From the NCBI GenBank assembly GCA_903852495.1, contig CAINRC010000026.1, forward strand, positions 1 to 33,896: a DNA stretch of 33,896 bases, given 5' to 3'. The notes below the pieces were generated by a model, which worked only from the letters and a program-made list of their open reading frames with translations, made no database searches and had not been told where the DNA came from. The DNA comes from an uncultured Geobacteraceae bacterium. GTDB taxonomy: Bacteria > Desulfobacterota > Desulfuromonadia > Geobacterales > Pseudopelobacteraceae. Positions 7,103-15,450 of the stretch are shown piece after piece (the stretch's first letter is position 1; every line of letters begins with the position of its first letter). A program made the position numbers and the translations under genes.

Positions 7103-8287
7103 ATGAATACAGAAAATAACAACAAGAAATGTATCAAAATACTGCATCTCGAAGATTCGCCACACGATGCCGAAATTATCCGGGAACGGCTGATGGACTC
7201 CGGTTTTTCGCTCCATCTGGACTGGGTAACCAGCGAGCAGGAATTCTCTGCTTTTCTGCAAAGCGGCGGCTACGATCTCGTCCTGGTCGACTATCTCCTG
7301 CCAAGTTTTGACGGTATGGCGGCGCTCCGACTGACGCAATCGTTTTGTCCCGGTGTGCCGTTTATCTGTGTCTCCGGTGCCATCGGAGAAGAAAGGGCCG
7401 TGGAACTGCTCAAGCTGGGCGCCACTGATTTTGTGCCGAAGAGCCGGCTTGAAAAGCTCCCCCTGGCGATGCAGCGGGCACTGGATGAGGTGGAAGAGCG
7501 CGCAGCGCGCCGGCAGGCAGAGGAAGCGCTTGAACAGCTGAACGCATCACTGGAAGCGCGTGTTGTTGAGATGGTTACTGACCTCCGCCGTAAAGACCAG
7601 ATACTGATCCAGCAGAGTCGACTGGCAGCCATGGGTGAAATTATCTGCACCATTGCCCACCACTGGCGTCAGCCTCTCAACAATATAGGGCTGATCATAC
7701 AGAGCATACAGTTGGATTATAACTCCGGCACACTCACCCCTGAAGAGATGGACAGCAGCATTAACGATCTGTTGGGAGAGCTCTTGAAAATGTCTCACAC
7801 TATTGATGACTTCAATAATTCTTTTCAGAAAGATACGGAGAAACAACTCTTCTTCCTCAACAAAGTTGTCAATCGCGCCCTGTCGTTAGTCTCCCCGATT
7901 CTGAGCAGCCACAACATTCAGGTCGAAATTGAAGCTGGCGATGAAGTGACAGCTATCGGTAATGAAAATGAATATTTACAGGTACTGCTCAATATCATCA
8001 CTAATGCCCGTGAGGCGGGGATCGAACACAACATTACCACCCCCCGCATCTTCATTCGCATAGCCCGGGAGAATGAACGATCTGTGCTGTATATCCGGGA
8101 TAATTGCGGCGGCATTCCCGAAGACATCGTGCCAAAAATATTTGATCCCTATTTCAGCACCCGTGGTCCGGCCAGCGGAACAGGCCTGGGGCTGTACATA
8201 TCCAAGGTGATTATTGAACAGAACATGGCCGGGCACCTGACCGCCGGCAATGTGGGAGATGGCGCGGAGTTCCGGATTGAGGTGTAA
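7103..8287 (+). CDS. Receiver-histidine kinase hybrid
   Basis: A 394-residue soluble signalling protein. An N-terminal receiver domain (residues about 10-125) has the phosphoacceptor Asp63 in LVLVDYLLP. It is followed by a coiled-coil linker rich in Glu/Arg/Ala (about 130-165). The kinase core has its H-box in IAHHWRQPLNNI (His186) and an ATPase domain with NEYLQVLLNIITNAREA (N box), IRDNCGGIP (G1) and GTGLGLYISK (G2). There is no sensor or membrane segment, so input presumably arrives by phosphotransfer to the receiver. ATG 7103 was chosen over an upstream in-frame start because GGAGG (7089-7093) precedes it. It is the first of three signalling genes; the next starts 51 bases later. Confidence 0.85.
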   Translation: MNTENNNKKCIKILHLEDSPHDAEIIRERLMDSGFSLHLDWVTSEQEFSAFLQSGGYDLVLVDYLLPSFDGMAALRLTQSFCPGVPFICVSGAIGEERAVELLKLGATDFVPKSRLEKLPLAMQRALDEVEERAARRQAEEALEQLNASLEARVVEMVTDLRRKDQILIQQSRLAAMGEIICTIAHHWRQPLNNIGLIIQSIQLDYNSGTLTPEEMDSSINDLLGELLKMSHTIDDFNNSFQKDTEKQLFFLNKVVNRALSLVSPILSSHNIQVEIEAGDEVTAIGNENEYLQVLLNIITNAREAGIEHNITTPRIFIRIARENERSVLYIRDNCGGIPEDIVPKIFDPYFSTRGPASGTGLGLYISKVIIEQNMAGHLTAGNVGDGAEFRIEV

Positions 8288-8338
8288 CAATCCCTGACTC
8301 GTGACGATGTATTTTATTCAATCTAAAGGGCCGCTCCC

Positions 8339-10852
8339 GTGATCTCAGAAAAAAAAATAACGCAGTTCAGCATTCCAGGCGAGATTCCCCGCTTGATAAC
8401 GGCTATGGTAATACCGCTTGCAGCGTTCATGCTGCAATGGATTTTCTGGAATAATTTTAAACCGTTCGCCTGGACTTTCTTTTATCCCGCAGTCTTCTTT
8501 AGCGCCTGGATCGGCGGCTTGCGGTGCGGACTGGCGTCTATTGCATTCTCCACGCTGGTAATCTGGTGGTTTTTCATTCCCAACCGATACACATTCATTA
8601 TTGAGCAACCGGCATATGCCTTCACAATGGCAGTTTTTACCGGTATGGGAGTGCTGTTTTCCTTCACTTTTGAGCGGCTGCGCAAGGCCAACCAACTGGC
8701 GGCCGATGCATATGCAGCCGCCAGCTCCGCCAAGGACCATCTGGAGGAGCGGGTCATCGAGCGGTCGGCCGAATTGCTGAAGGCCATTACTGCCCTGCAG
8801 GAAAGTGAACAGGAGTTTCGTACTCTGGCCGAGTCCATGCCGCAGATCGTCTGGATTACCCGACCTGATGGCTGGACTACCTATGTCAATCAACACTGGA
8901 TAGATTACACCGGGATGACCCTGGAGGAGAGTTGCGGTCATGGCTGGAACACCCCCTTCCATTCCGATGACCGGCAAATGGCATGGGATGCCTGGCAGCA
9001 CGCAACGGCAACCGCTGGAATCTATTCACTTGAATGCCGGCTGCGCCGTTTTGATGGCGTCTACCGCTGGTGGCTGATCCGAGGTGTTCCCGTGCGCGAC
9101 TCAGAGGGAAATATCCTGAAATGGTTCGGCACCTGCACCTACATTGAAAGCATAAAACAGGCAGAGGAGGCTCTGCGGGAAAACGAGGAGCATCTGCGGC
9201 TCTTCATCGAACACGCGCCGGTTTCTCTGGCGATGTTTGATCGGAATATGTGTTACGTGCAGGTGAGCCGTGGTTGGTTGCAAGACTATGGTCTCGGCGA
9301 GCGGGACGTCAGGGGGCTTTCGCACTATGAGATTTTCCCGGAAATCCAGGACAAGTGGAAGGATGTGCATCGCCGCGGGTTGGCCGGCGCAGTCGTGCGG
9401 GCGGAAGCCGACCTCTTTGAAAGGGCCAACGGTTCGAAACAGTGGGTACGATGGGAAGTACGGCCGTGGCTCGATGCCAAAGGAGAGATCGGAGGCATCG
9501 TGATCTTCTCGGAAGACATCACCGAGCGCAAAAATATGGAAATAAATATCAGTAATCTTAACCGTACCCAGGCCATGCGGAGCAGCGTCAGTCAATTAAT
9601 TGTCCGTATGCTAAAGCCGCAAGAGTTGTTTGAGGCAATTTGCCATATCGCTGTGGACATTGGTGAGTTCCGCATGGCGTGGATCGGCTTGCTGGATACG
9701 CAGACAAAGCACGTGACACCGGTCGCACATGCCGGTGTGGTTGATGATTACCTGGAAAAGCTGAACATATCCCTGGATGACAGCGAGAGAGGCCGCGGAC
9801 CTACCGTTGCTGCCATGCTAACCGGTCAGCACATTGTGGTTAACAACATCGCCAATGACCCGTACATGGTCCCCTGGCAAACGCATGCCCTGCGGCTGGG
9901 GTATCGTGCTGCGGCAATTTTCCCGTTCATTGTGGGGGGAGAGGTCTGCGGCTCGTTGGCACTGTATGCCAGTGAACCTGGTTTTTTTATTGATGACGAA
10001 CTGAAGCTGCTGGCTGAGTTGGCTGCTGACATCACCTTTGCGTTGGAATTTGCCGAGCATGATGCAAAACGCAAGCTGGCCGAAGAATCACTCCGCAGGC
10101 TCAACGAAGAACTTGAACAGCGGGTGATCGATCGCACTACGCAATTGGAGGCAGCCAACAAGGAACTGGAGGCGTTTTCCTACTCGGTGTCCCACGACCT
10201 GCGAGCCCCTCTCAGGCATATCGACGGCTATGTGGATCTGCTGGTCTCCCGCTGCCGTGATGGCTTGAGCGAACAGGGGCTGCACTATGTAGACACCATT
10301 GCCGATTCCGCCCGCCAGATGGGAATGCTGATCGACGATCTGCTCCAGTTCTCCCGGACCGGACGGACCGAGGTGCATCGGGTACGCGTGGATATAAACA
10401 AGATGATTGAGGAACTGCTGCCCGCTATAAAGGAGCGCTGCTCGGGACGGGTCATCGAATGGGACATTGCCGATCTGCCTTCCGTGAGCGGTGATTACTC
10501 CCTGCTCCGCCAGGTATGGGCCAACCTGCTGGGGAATGCCGTTAAATATACCAGTACCAAAGAGTGCGCCCGGATCGAGATCACCGCCCGCGAGGAAAAC
10601 GGTGAAGTCATCTTCGTTGTGGCTGATAACGGGGTCGGCTTCGATATGAAGTACGTCGGTAAACTGTTTGGCGTGTTTCAGCGCCTGCACTCGCAGGAGG
10701 AGTTTGAGGGCACCGGAATCGGTCTGGTCACCGTGCAGCGTATTGTCAACCGTCATGGCGGGCGGGTCTGGGCCGAGGCGAAGCTTGGCCAAGGGGCGAC
10801 GTTCTTCTTCACAATACCCAAAGAACAGGAGAACATTCCATGTCAAAATTGA
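8339..10852 (+). CDS. Membrane sensor histidine kinase (DUF4118, two PAS, GAF)
   Basis: An 837-residue hybrid sensor. Residues about 18-115 form a four-helix KdpD-like DUF4118 membrane module (TFFYPAVFFSAWIGGLRCGL). A coiled coil leads to two PAS/PAC domains (about 160-275 and 285-400), the first containing FRTLAESMPQIVWITRPDG. A GAF domain follows (about 415-570). The kinase core has the H-box EAFSYSVSHDLRAPLRH (His619) and an ATPase domain with GNAVKYT, DNGVGFDMKY and GTGIGLVTVQRIV. This HisKA type, ending in VFQRLHSQEEFEGTGIG, is common in phytochrome-like kinases paired with Rcp1-type receivers. The GTG start at 8339 has only a weak AAAGGG upstream. Its last 13 bases overlap the response regulator gene. 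The signal is unknown. Confidence 0.85.
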   Translation: MISEKKITQFSIPGEIPRLITAMVIPLAAFMLQWIFWNNFKPFAWTFFYPAVFFSAWIGGLRCGLASIAFSTLVIWWFFIPNRYTFIIEQPAYAFTMAVFTGMGVLFSFTFERLRKANQLAADAYAAASSAKDHLEERVIERSAELLKAITALQESEQEFRTLAESMPQIVWITRPDGWTTYVNQHWIDYTGMTLEESCGHGWNTPFHSDDRQMAWDAWQHATATAGIYSLECRLRRFDGVYRWWLIRGVPVRDSEGNILKWFGTCTYIESIKQAEEALRENEEHLRLFIEHAPVSLAMFDRNMCYVQVSRGWLQDYGLGERDVRGLSHYEIFPEIQDKWKDVHRRGLAGAVVRAEADLFERANGSKQWVRWEVRPWLDAKGEIGGIVIFSEDITERKNMEINISNLNRTQAMRSSVSQLIVRMLKPQELFEAICHIAVDIGEFRMAWIGLLDTQTKHVTPVAHAGVVDDYLEKLNISLDDSERGRGPTVAAMLTGQHIVVNNIANDPYMVPWQTHALRLGYRAAAIFPFIVGGEVCGSLALYASEPGFFIDDELKLLAELAADITFALEFAEHDAKRKLAEESLRRLNEELEQRVIDRTTQLEAANKELEAFSYSVSHDLRAPLRHIDGYVDLLVSRCRDGLSEQGLHYVDTIADSARQMGMLIDDLLQFSRTGRTEVHRVRVDINKMIEELLPAIKERCSGRVIEWDIADLPSVSGDYSLLRQVWANLLGNAVKYTSTKECARIEITAREENGEVIFVVADNGVGFDMKYVGKLFGVFQRLHSQEEFEGTGIGLVTVQRIVNRHGGRVWAEAKLGQGATFFFTIPKEQENIPCQN

Positions 10853-11298
10853 GGCCCATCCTGCTGGCAGAAGACAACCCCAGAGAGGCCGAGCTGATCC
10901 TTGAGGCTCTGGCCGATAATAATCTGGCCGACCGGGTCGTGCATGCGAGAGACGGGGTGGAGGTGATGGAATATCTCCGCTGTGAAGGGAAATACGGCAG
11001 CAGCAGGCCTGGTAGTCCGGCAGTGGTATTTCTCGACATCAAGATGCCGCGCATGGACGGCATCGAGGTGTTGCGGGCTATCCGTGCCGACCCGGCACTA
11101 AAAAAAATACCGGTGGTGATGCTCACCTCTTCAAAGGAAGAACAGGATCTGATCCGGAGCTACGAGTTGGGGATCAATGCCTATGTTGTAAAGCCGGTCA
11201 AATTTGCCGAATTTGTCATGGTGGTCAAGCAGCTCGGCGTTTTCTGGGCCCTGCTTAACGAGCTGCCGCCGGAGAGAGCTGCCTCCAATGGGTACTGA
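10840..11298 (+). CDS. Single-domain response regulator (Rcp1-type receiver)
   Basis: A 152-residue stand-alone receiver domain with acidic pocket AEDNPRE near the N-terminus, phosphoacceptor Asp66 in VVFLDIKMPRMDG, the Thr/Ser switch in VVMLTSS and the Lys in YVVKPVKF. There is no output domain, so it should act by protein contact or as a phosphorelay step. Overlap with the preceding kinase gene implies translational coupling and makes that kinase its natural partner. AACAGGAG lies upstream within the kinase gene. The sequence pattern (HARDGVEVMEYLRCEGKY) matches the long-receiver Rcp1 group. Confidence 0.88.
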   Translation: MSKLRPILLAEDNPREAELILEALADNNLADRVVHARDGVEVMEYLRCEGKYGSSRPGSPAVVFLDIKMPRMDGIEVLRAIRADPALKKIPVVMLTSSKEEQDLIRSYELGINAYVVKPVKFAEFVMVVKQLGVFWALLNELPPERAASNGY

Positions 11299-11350
11299 TA
11301 TAGATAGCGGGAAATCTCTGCGGATCCTGCACGGGGGGATGGCTCCAGGG

Positions 11351-11379
11351 TTGACTTTAATCGGCAGAGGGTATATACC
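11351..11379 (+). promoter_or_regulatory. Sigma-70 type promoter of the riboswitch unit
   Basis: TTGACT (11351-11356), a 17-base spacer and TATACC (11374-11379). The predicted start, about 11386, is immediately before the GEMM aptamer. Confidence 0.65.
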
Positions 11380-11380
11380 G

Positions 11381-11478
11381 TGACGCACCAAATAGCTGGT
11401 ACACGATAATACTAAACCACTCGCGAGGGTGGGACGGAAAGCCATAGGGTCTTACTGAGACAGCCGGGATGCCGAAAT
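11381..11478 (+). promoter_or_regulatory. GEMM-I riboswitch, probably the GEMM-Ib (3',3'-cGAMP) type
   Basis: The core has AAACC followed by a CCACTC/GGGTGG hairpin (11417-11432) closed by the GNRA loop GCGA. It continues into GGGACGGAAAGCC (11431-11443), the signature of the GEMM cyclic-dinucleotide aptamer including the tetraloop receptor strand. A second arm (GTCT/AGAC, about 11449-11461) and closing GCCGGG follow. The 5' strand reads GATAATACTAAACC, the form seen in Geobacter aptamers that bind 3',3'-cGAMP rather than c-di-GMP; this ligand call rests on remembered similarity and is less certain than the family call. The 3' end of the aptamer overlaps the 5' arm of a terminator, so ligand binding should raise expression of the gene at 11541. 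Confidence 0.88.
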
Positions 11479-11509
11479 ATCACTATATTTCGACATCCCG
11501 GTTTTTTTT
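11464..11509 (+). terminator. Riboswitch expression-platform terminator
   Basis: CCGGGATG (11464-11471) pairs with CATCCCGG (11494-11501), and within it CGAAATAT (11473-11480) pairs with ATATTTCG (11485-11492), followed by eight Ts. The 5' arm shares CCGGG with the aptamer closing helix, so the two structures exclude each other. Confidence 0.92.
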
Positions 11510-11540
11510 GTGGCTAAAGAGTCGGGGCGAGGAGAATGCC

Positions 11541-12356
11541 ATGTGTAATAAAATGTGTTCTTTTCTGAATGTACTGCAGAAAACAGCGTATGGAGTGCTG
11601 GTGATGTGGCTGTTACTGTGTCCTGTGGACTCCGCCCAGGCCCAGGTAAGCGTCGCTATCGGGCTGCCCAACCTGAGTATCGGGATCAACATGCCGATAT
11701 ACCCGGAACTGGTCCCGGTTGCGGGCTATCCGGTGTATTACGCGCCCCGGGTGGATGCCAACTATTTCTTTTACGATGGCATGTACTGGGTGTACGAGGG
11801 GGATAACTGGTACGCCAGTTCCTGGTATAATGGCCCGTGGGGATTTGTGCAGCCGCAGGCGGTACCGCTCTTTGTCCTGCGGATTCCGGTTCGTTACTAC
11901 CGCCAGCCTCCCCCGTACTTCCGGGGTTGGGCCGCCAATGCAGCACCCCGTTGGGGCCAGCACTGGGGACGTGAATGGGAACAGCAACGGCGCGGCTGGA
12001 GCCGGTGGGACCGCAGCACGGTTCCGGGACGGGCTCCGCTGCCCGCCTACCAGCGGCAGTATGCCGGGGAACGCTATCCCCGTGAAGAGCAGCAGCATTC
12101 CCTGCGCAGTCAGCAATACCGGTATCAGTCGCGAGACAATGCGGTTCGCCAACAGTATCAGCAACAGGTCGGGGATCAACGGGGAAAACGGGAAGAACCT
12201 GTAGCCAGGGGGGCGGAGCGGCAACACGCAACGCCGCAGCACCAGGGTGGTCAGTCTGATACACGAATGCAGGACAGAGCAGGGCAGGAGCAGGCTCGTG
12301 GTCGCGGGCATGGTCAAAATCAGGACGATGAACGGGGCCGTGGCCGGAACAATTAA
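11541..12356 (+). CDS. Exported Tyr/Trp-rich protein with a Gln/Arg-rich tail, under riboswitch control
   Basis: A 271-residue protein. Residues 1-35 are a signal peptide ending SAQAQ. The next part, VSVAIGLPNLSIGINMPIYP, is followed by an aromatic-rich region (VYYAPRVDANYFFYDGMYWV, NWYASSWYNGPWGFV). The second half is low complexity and highly charged, rich in Arg, Gln and Gly. No catalytic motif was seen; the aromatic part resembles small beta-rich surface or outer-membrane-associated proteins common in Geobacter, but no family name is claimed. ATG 11541 was chosen because GGAG (11531-11534) precedes it; the frame extends further upstream only through the terminator. A weak hairpin follows the stop. 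The small protein at 15506 has a similar mature N-terminus. Confidence 0.75.
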   Translation: MCNKMCSFLNVLQKTAYGVLVMWLLLCPVDSAQAQVSVAIGLPNLSIGINMPIYPELVPVAGYPVYYAPRVDANYFFYDGMYWVYEGDNWYASSWYNGPWGFVQPQAVPLFVLRIPVRYYRQPPPYFRGWAANAAPRWGQHWGREWEQQRRGWSRWDRSTVPGRAPLPAYQRQYAGERYPREEQQHSLRSQQYRYQSRDNAVRQQYQQQVGDQRGKREEPVARGAERQHATPQHQGGQSDTRMQDRAGQEQARGRGHGQNQDDERGRGRNN

Positions 12357-12378
12357 TCGGGAAAAAACCGATTATATT
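12355..12378 (+). terminator. Possible terminator after the riboswitch-controlled gene
   Basis: AATCGG (12355-12360) and CCGATT (12368-12373) form a short stem with an A-rich loop, followed by ATATT. The stem is short and the T tract poor, so activity is uncertain. Confidence 0.35.
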
Positions 12379-12554
12379 CCTGACTCGTTCTAATTCGCCG
12401 CAAGAGGCTCATAACTCCCCCCAACCCCCTCTTATCTTAAGAGGGGAGATTCAGTCCCTCCCCTTAACTAAGGGGAGGATAGGAGGGGTTAGCTTTTGAC
12501 TTTGTGCTTGCCAAGGGGTGAGTTAATTTTAGCGGTGAATTAGAACAAATCAGG
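12379..12554. mobile_element. MITE family B
   Basis: A 176-base element whose 23-base ends (12379-12401 and 12532-12554) are inverted repeats matching at 20 positions; the shared core is GTTCTAATTC. It is flanked by ATTATATT (12371-12378) and ATTATGTT (12555-12562), a 7/8 match consistent with an 8-base target duplication. The interior has hairpins of C-rich and G-rich arms (CCCCTCTTATCTTAAGAGGGG). It has no coding capacity. It lies immediately beside the ISL3-type transposon. Confidence 0.75.
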
Positions 12555-12572
12555 ATTATGTTTATCGGCTAT

Positions 12573-12690
12573 CCGTAAAAAGTCGTTGATATGAGTTTTT
12601 AGCCATCTATTGTGACACTATTAATAAATCGTATAAAGTCGTTGACATCATACACATGTGTCATTATAGTTAAATCGTATAAAGTCGTTG
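12573..12690 (+). repeat. Three direct repeats at the left end of the transposon
   Basis: ATCCGTAAAAAGTCGTTG (12571-12588) is followed by two identical copies of AAATCGTATAAAGTCGTTG at 12626-12644 and 12672-12690. All share the 10-base core AAAGTCGTTG and one orientation. They end 14 bases before the ATG of the first gene. They could be extra transposase-binding sites, which also would let the transposase regulate the cargo genes. Confidence 0.75.
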
Positions 12691-12704
12691 TTTAGGGGAA
12701 TATA

Positions 12705-12887
12705 ATGGCCCGACGTTCTTTTGAGCAAATACGCGCATCAATTATGTTCAATGAAAGCCTCCACAAGGTTGTTGATGGCGTGAACTATGGTGTCGATATT
12801 GAAAAGCTGTGTCGCCTATTAGAGAGTGAATGCAAACAGACTCGCGTTGCCAGAAGTTCTTGTAGAATACTCAGATGCAACAAATAA
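12705..12887 (+). CDS. Small unknown protein at the left end of the transposon
   Basis: Sixty codons, starting with ATG after a good AGGGGA site (12694-12699). The product begins MARRSFEQIRASIMFNESLH and is mostly helical. I do not recognise it. Its last 20 codons overlap a different open frame that continues into the YhcG gene from a GTG at 12826. Residues read in that second frame (LALPEVLVEYSDATN) look as protein-like as the end of this one, so a frameshift that split a longer gene is possible. Confidence 0.4.
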   Translation: MARRSFEQIRASIMFNESLHKVVDGVNYGVDIEKLCRLLESECKQTRVARSSCRILRCNK

Positions 12888-12909
12888 TGTGAGATCAGTG
12901 GGTGCCGTA

Positions 12910-13947
12910 ATGAAACATCCCTTAAACCTGTCACAACCTGAAGGTTACAAAGAATGGCTCAAAGACGTCAAGGAGCGTATTCGATGCGCCCAACAGAAGG
13001 CCGTTCTTGCTGCCAACAGCGAGATAATTCTTCTGTATTGGCAAATTGGTCGGGATATTCTGGAACGGCAAGGCCAGCAAGGATGGGGTGCTAAGGTTGT
13101 AGATCGTCTGGCCGATGATCTGCGCCGTGAGTTCCAGGACATGAAGGGGTTTTCTCCTCGTAACCTTTTATTTATGCGAGCTTTTGCTGAAACTTATACC
13201 CACGAACCAAATGTGAAACAGCTTGTTTCACAATTGCCCTGGGGACATATTATTCACCTTATTCAGAAAGTCAAAACAACGGATGAGCGTGAATGGTACG
13301 CAAGAGCTGATATTGAATATGGCTGGTCTCGTGCTGTGTTGGTTCACCAGATAGAATCCGGGCTTTATCATCGCCAGGGCAAGGCCATCACAAACTTTGA
13401 CAAGCAGCTTCCCGCTCTCCAGTCGGAACTTGCCCAACAGACTCTCAAAGATCCCTACATATTTGACTTCCTCAACATCGGCAAAGAGGCCCACGAACGG
13501 GATATTGAAAATGCATTGGTAGAACATATAACCCGCTTTCTTTTGGAGTTGGGCGCTGGTTTCTCATACGTGGGCAAACAGGTACTTCTTGAAGTCGGCG
13601 GTGAAGACTTCTACCTCGACCTTCTCTTTTACCACCTCAAGTTGCGTTGCTATGTGGTCATCGAATTGAAAGCTGTTGCTTTCAAGCCCGAGTATGCCGG
13701 CAAACTGAATTTCTACCTGTCGGCAGTGGACGCCACAATGAAGCATGAGAACGACAATCCATCAATTGGACTGATTCTCTGTAAAGATAAGAATCGCCTC
13801 GTTGCAGAATACGCACTCAAGGATATTTCCAAGCCAGTTGGCATATCTGGATATCGACTGATTGAATCTATTCCGGAGGATCTACAGGGGAGCCTGCCAA
13901 GTATTGAACAGATAGAGGCTGAGTTGAGTGAGGTGGATCATGACTGA
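12910..13947 (+). CDS. YhcG/DUF1016 family PD-(D/E)XK nuclease
   Basis: A 345-residue protein with the two parts of the YhcG family. The N-terminal DUF1016_N domain (about residues 10-160) contains IILLYWQIGRDIL and GWGAKVVDRLADDLRREF. The C-terminal nuclease domain (about 190-335) has Asp237 in DFYLDLLFYH and Glu252-x-Lys254 in VVIELKAVAFKPEYAGKLNFYL, giving the PD-(D/E)XK active site. ATG 12910 was chosen because family members begin about ten residues before the first DUF1016 helix; the frame is open back to a GTG at 12826. YhcG-like proteins are often found on mobile elements and have been linked to DNA transactions; the cellular role is unsettled. Its stop overlaps the next small gene. 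Confidence 0.85.
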   Translation: MKHPLNLSQPEGYKEWLKDVKERIRCAQQKAVLAANSEIILLYWQIGRDILERQGQQGWGAKVVDRLADDLRREFQDMKGFSPRNLLFMRAFAETYTHEPNVKQLVSQLPWGHIIHLIQKVKTTDEREWYARADIEYGWSRAVLVHQIESGLYHRQGKAITNFDKQLPALQSELAQQTLKDPYIFDFLNIGKEAHERDIENALVEHITRFLLELGAGFSYVGKQVLLEVGGEDFYLDLLFYHLKLRCYVVIELKAVAFKPEYAGKLNFYLSAVDATMKHENDNPSIGLILCKDKNRLVAEYALKDISKPVGISGYRLIESIPEDLQGSLPSIEQIEAELSEVDHD

Positions 13948-14119
13948 AAATATGGTAACAGGATTCAAAATCGGTACGATTCTTGTGGGAGTTTTTCTTG
14001 CTGTAGGGGGTAAGTCTACCATGGAAGAAGCTATTTGTTTCCTGACAAAATTATTTGGTAATGATAATTCGAAACCGACCACGGGACAGGAAATCAACAC
14101 TGGTGAGGATAGTCAATAA
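13940..14119 (+). CDS. Small protein with one predicted membrane segment
   Basis: Fifty-nine codons from ATG 13940, which overlaps the end of the nuclease gene by eight bases and has GAGGTGG just upstream. The N-terminal half (GFKIGTILVGVFLAVGG) is hydrophobic enough for one membrane helix, and the C-terminal part is polar (NDNSKPTTGQEINTGEDSQ). No family is recognised. The overlap suggests coupled translation with the nuclease. The transposase gene starts 15 bases later, so this is probably one cargo operon. Confidence 0.45.
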   Translation: MTENMVTGFKIGTILVGVFLAVGGKSTMEEAICFLTKLFGNDNSKPTTGQEINTGEDSQ

Positions 14120-14133
14120 AGGTTGAGATCGCA

Positions 14134-15450
14134 ATGCCCAACAAACTAAACCTTCCCCAATACAATATCCTCAATACCACTGAGTCAGACCACGATCTTC
14201 ATATTGATGCTGAAACCGTCTCGTCGCCAAAATCATGTCTTGAATGTGGATCTGACAATGTTGTTGGAGGTGGCCGCCAGGAAATATTGATCAAAGATAC
14301 TCCGATGTATGGGAAGCGAGTCGGCATCTACGTCAAAGCCAGGCGCATACGGTGTCTTGATTGCGGCAAAACTCTCACTGAGCGCCTGCCCGGTGTAGCC
14401 GAGAGTCAACGTATGACTACCAGGCTATATCGTTGGATCGTAGAGAGATCCATAGACAAAACATTCATCAGTATTGCTCATGATGTTGGTGTTTCAGAAG
14501 GTACAGTTCGCAAGATATTCAATGAGCACACCGCTGAACTGGCCCGGACATTGATATTTGAAACTCCGGAATGGATGGGAATTGATGAAATCCATATCAT
14601 AGGTAAACCAAGAGGCGTCATCACAAATATCGAGTCGAACACTGTCGTAGACTTGCTTGTAGATAGAAGCAAAGCATTGATTACCAACTACTTCATGAGA
14701 CTTGAAAACCGGCGTTCCATCAAGTGCGTCACTATGGATATGTGGCAACCATACAAAGATGCTGTGTATAGCGCACTGCCGCAGGCGTTTGTTGTGGTAG
14801 ACAAGTTCCACGTCGTTAGAATGGCTAACGCTGCCCTGGAGGTAATTCGCAAAGGCATACGTGCCGACCTCACCAAGAAGCAGGCCAGAGGCCTTATGCA
14901 CGATCGATTCATTCTTCTAAAGAGAGAAGACAAGCTCGAACCGTTCCAGCAGTTGATATTAGAAACCTGGACAAAAAACTTTCCAGCCCTGGGTGACGCT
15001 TACCGGGCCAAGGAGGAGTTCTTTGCCATTTATGATGCTATGACAATACCTGAAGCAAAGACACTGTACTCTGCATGGGAGCGGAACTTATCACCGACAA
15101 TCCGCGAGGCGTTCAAGCCATTGACAACTGCTATGGGGAATTGGGAAACCGAGATCATGAACTACTTCGAGCATCCGGTGACGAATGCCTATACAGAGTG
15201 TTTAAACGGATTGATCCGGGTGATTGAATGTAGCGGAAGGGGTTATTCGTTTGATGCTCTTAGGTCGAAAATTCTCTACACTGCTGGGGCTCACAAAAAA
15301 GTGATACCACCATTCCAGCGTAAGAGACCTAAATCTGACTTTGAAGGATTTGCATACTTCACAGGATCAACACCTGATCGTCCCAAAGAAAAGAACTTTG
15401 GGACTGACGTATCAACATTGTTGCAAATTATACAAACAGGCAGGCTTTGA
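14134..15450 (+). CDS. ISL3-family transposase, intact
   Basis: A 438-residue DDE transposase. An N-terminal zinc ribbon (CLECGSDN ... CLDCGKT, about residues 29-79) is followed by a helix-turn-helix (FISIAHDVGVSEGTVRKIF) and the catalytic core. The acidic triad is visible as Asp151 in WMGIDEIHI, Asp202 in VTMDMWQPY and Glu355 in TNAYTECLNGLIR; GRGYSFDALRSKIL after the Glu is typical of ISL3. There are no stops or frameshifts, so the protein may be active. It lies eight bases inside the right terminal repeat. ATG 14134 follows AAAGGTTGAG. Confidence 0.92.
   Translation: MPNKLNLPQYNILNTTESDHDLHIDAETVSSPKSCLECGSDNVVGGGRQEILIKDTPMYGKRVGIYVKARRIRCLDCGKTLTERLPGVAESQRMTTRLYRWIVERSIDKTFISIAHDVGVSEGTVRKIFNEHTAELARTLIFETPEWMGIDEIHIIGKPRGVITNIESNTVVDLLVDRSKALITNYFMRLENRRSIKCVTMDMWQPYKDAVYSALPQAFVVVDKFHVVRMANAALEVIRKGIRADLTKKQARGLMHDRFILLKREDKLEPFQQLILETWTKNFPALGDAYRAKEEFFAIYDAMTIPEAKTLYSAWERNLSPTIREAFKPLTTAMGNWETEIMNYFEHPVTNAYTECLNGLIRVIECSGRGYSFDALRSKILYTAGAHKKVIPPFQRKRPKSDFEGFAYFTGSTPDRPKEKNFGTDVSTLLQIIQTGRL

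Noticed and set aside
7103-11298. Phytochrome photoreceptor
   Set aside because: The second kinase shares the kinase type with phytochromes but has PAS, PAS and GAF domains without a visible chromophore-binding Cys or PHY domain.
11469-11540. Upstream extension of the riboswitch-controlled gene
   Set aside because: It would be translated through the terminator hairpin; GGAG and the signal peptide support ATG 11541.
12573-12690. CRISPR-like array from three direct repeats
   Set aside because: Only two exact 19-base copies plus one variant, with the same core as the transposon end and no cas genes.
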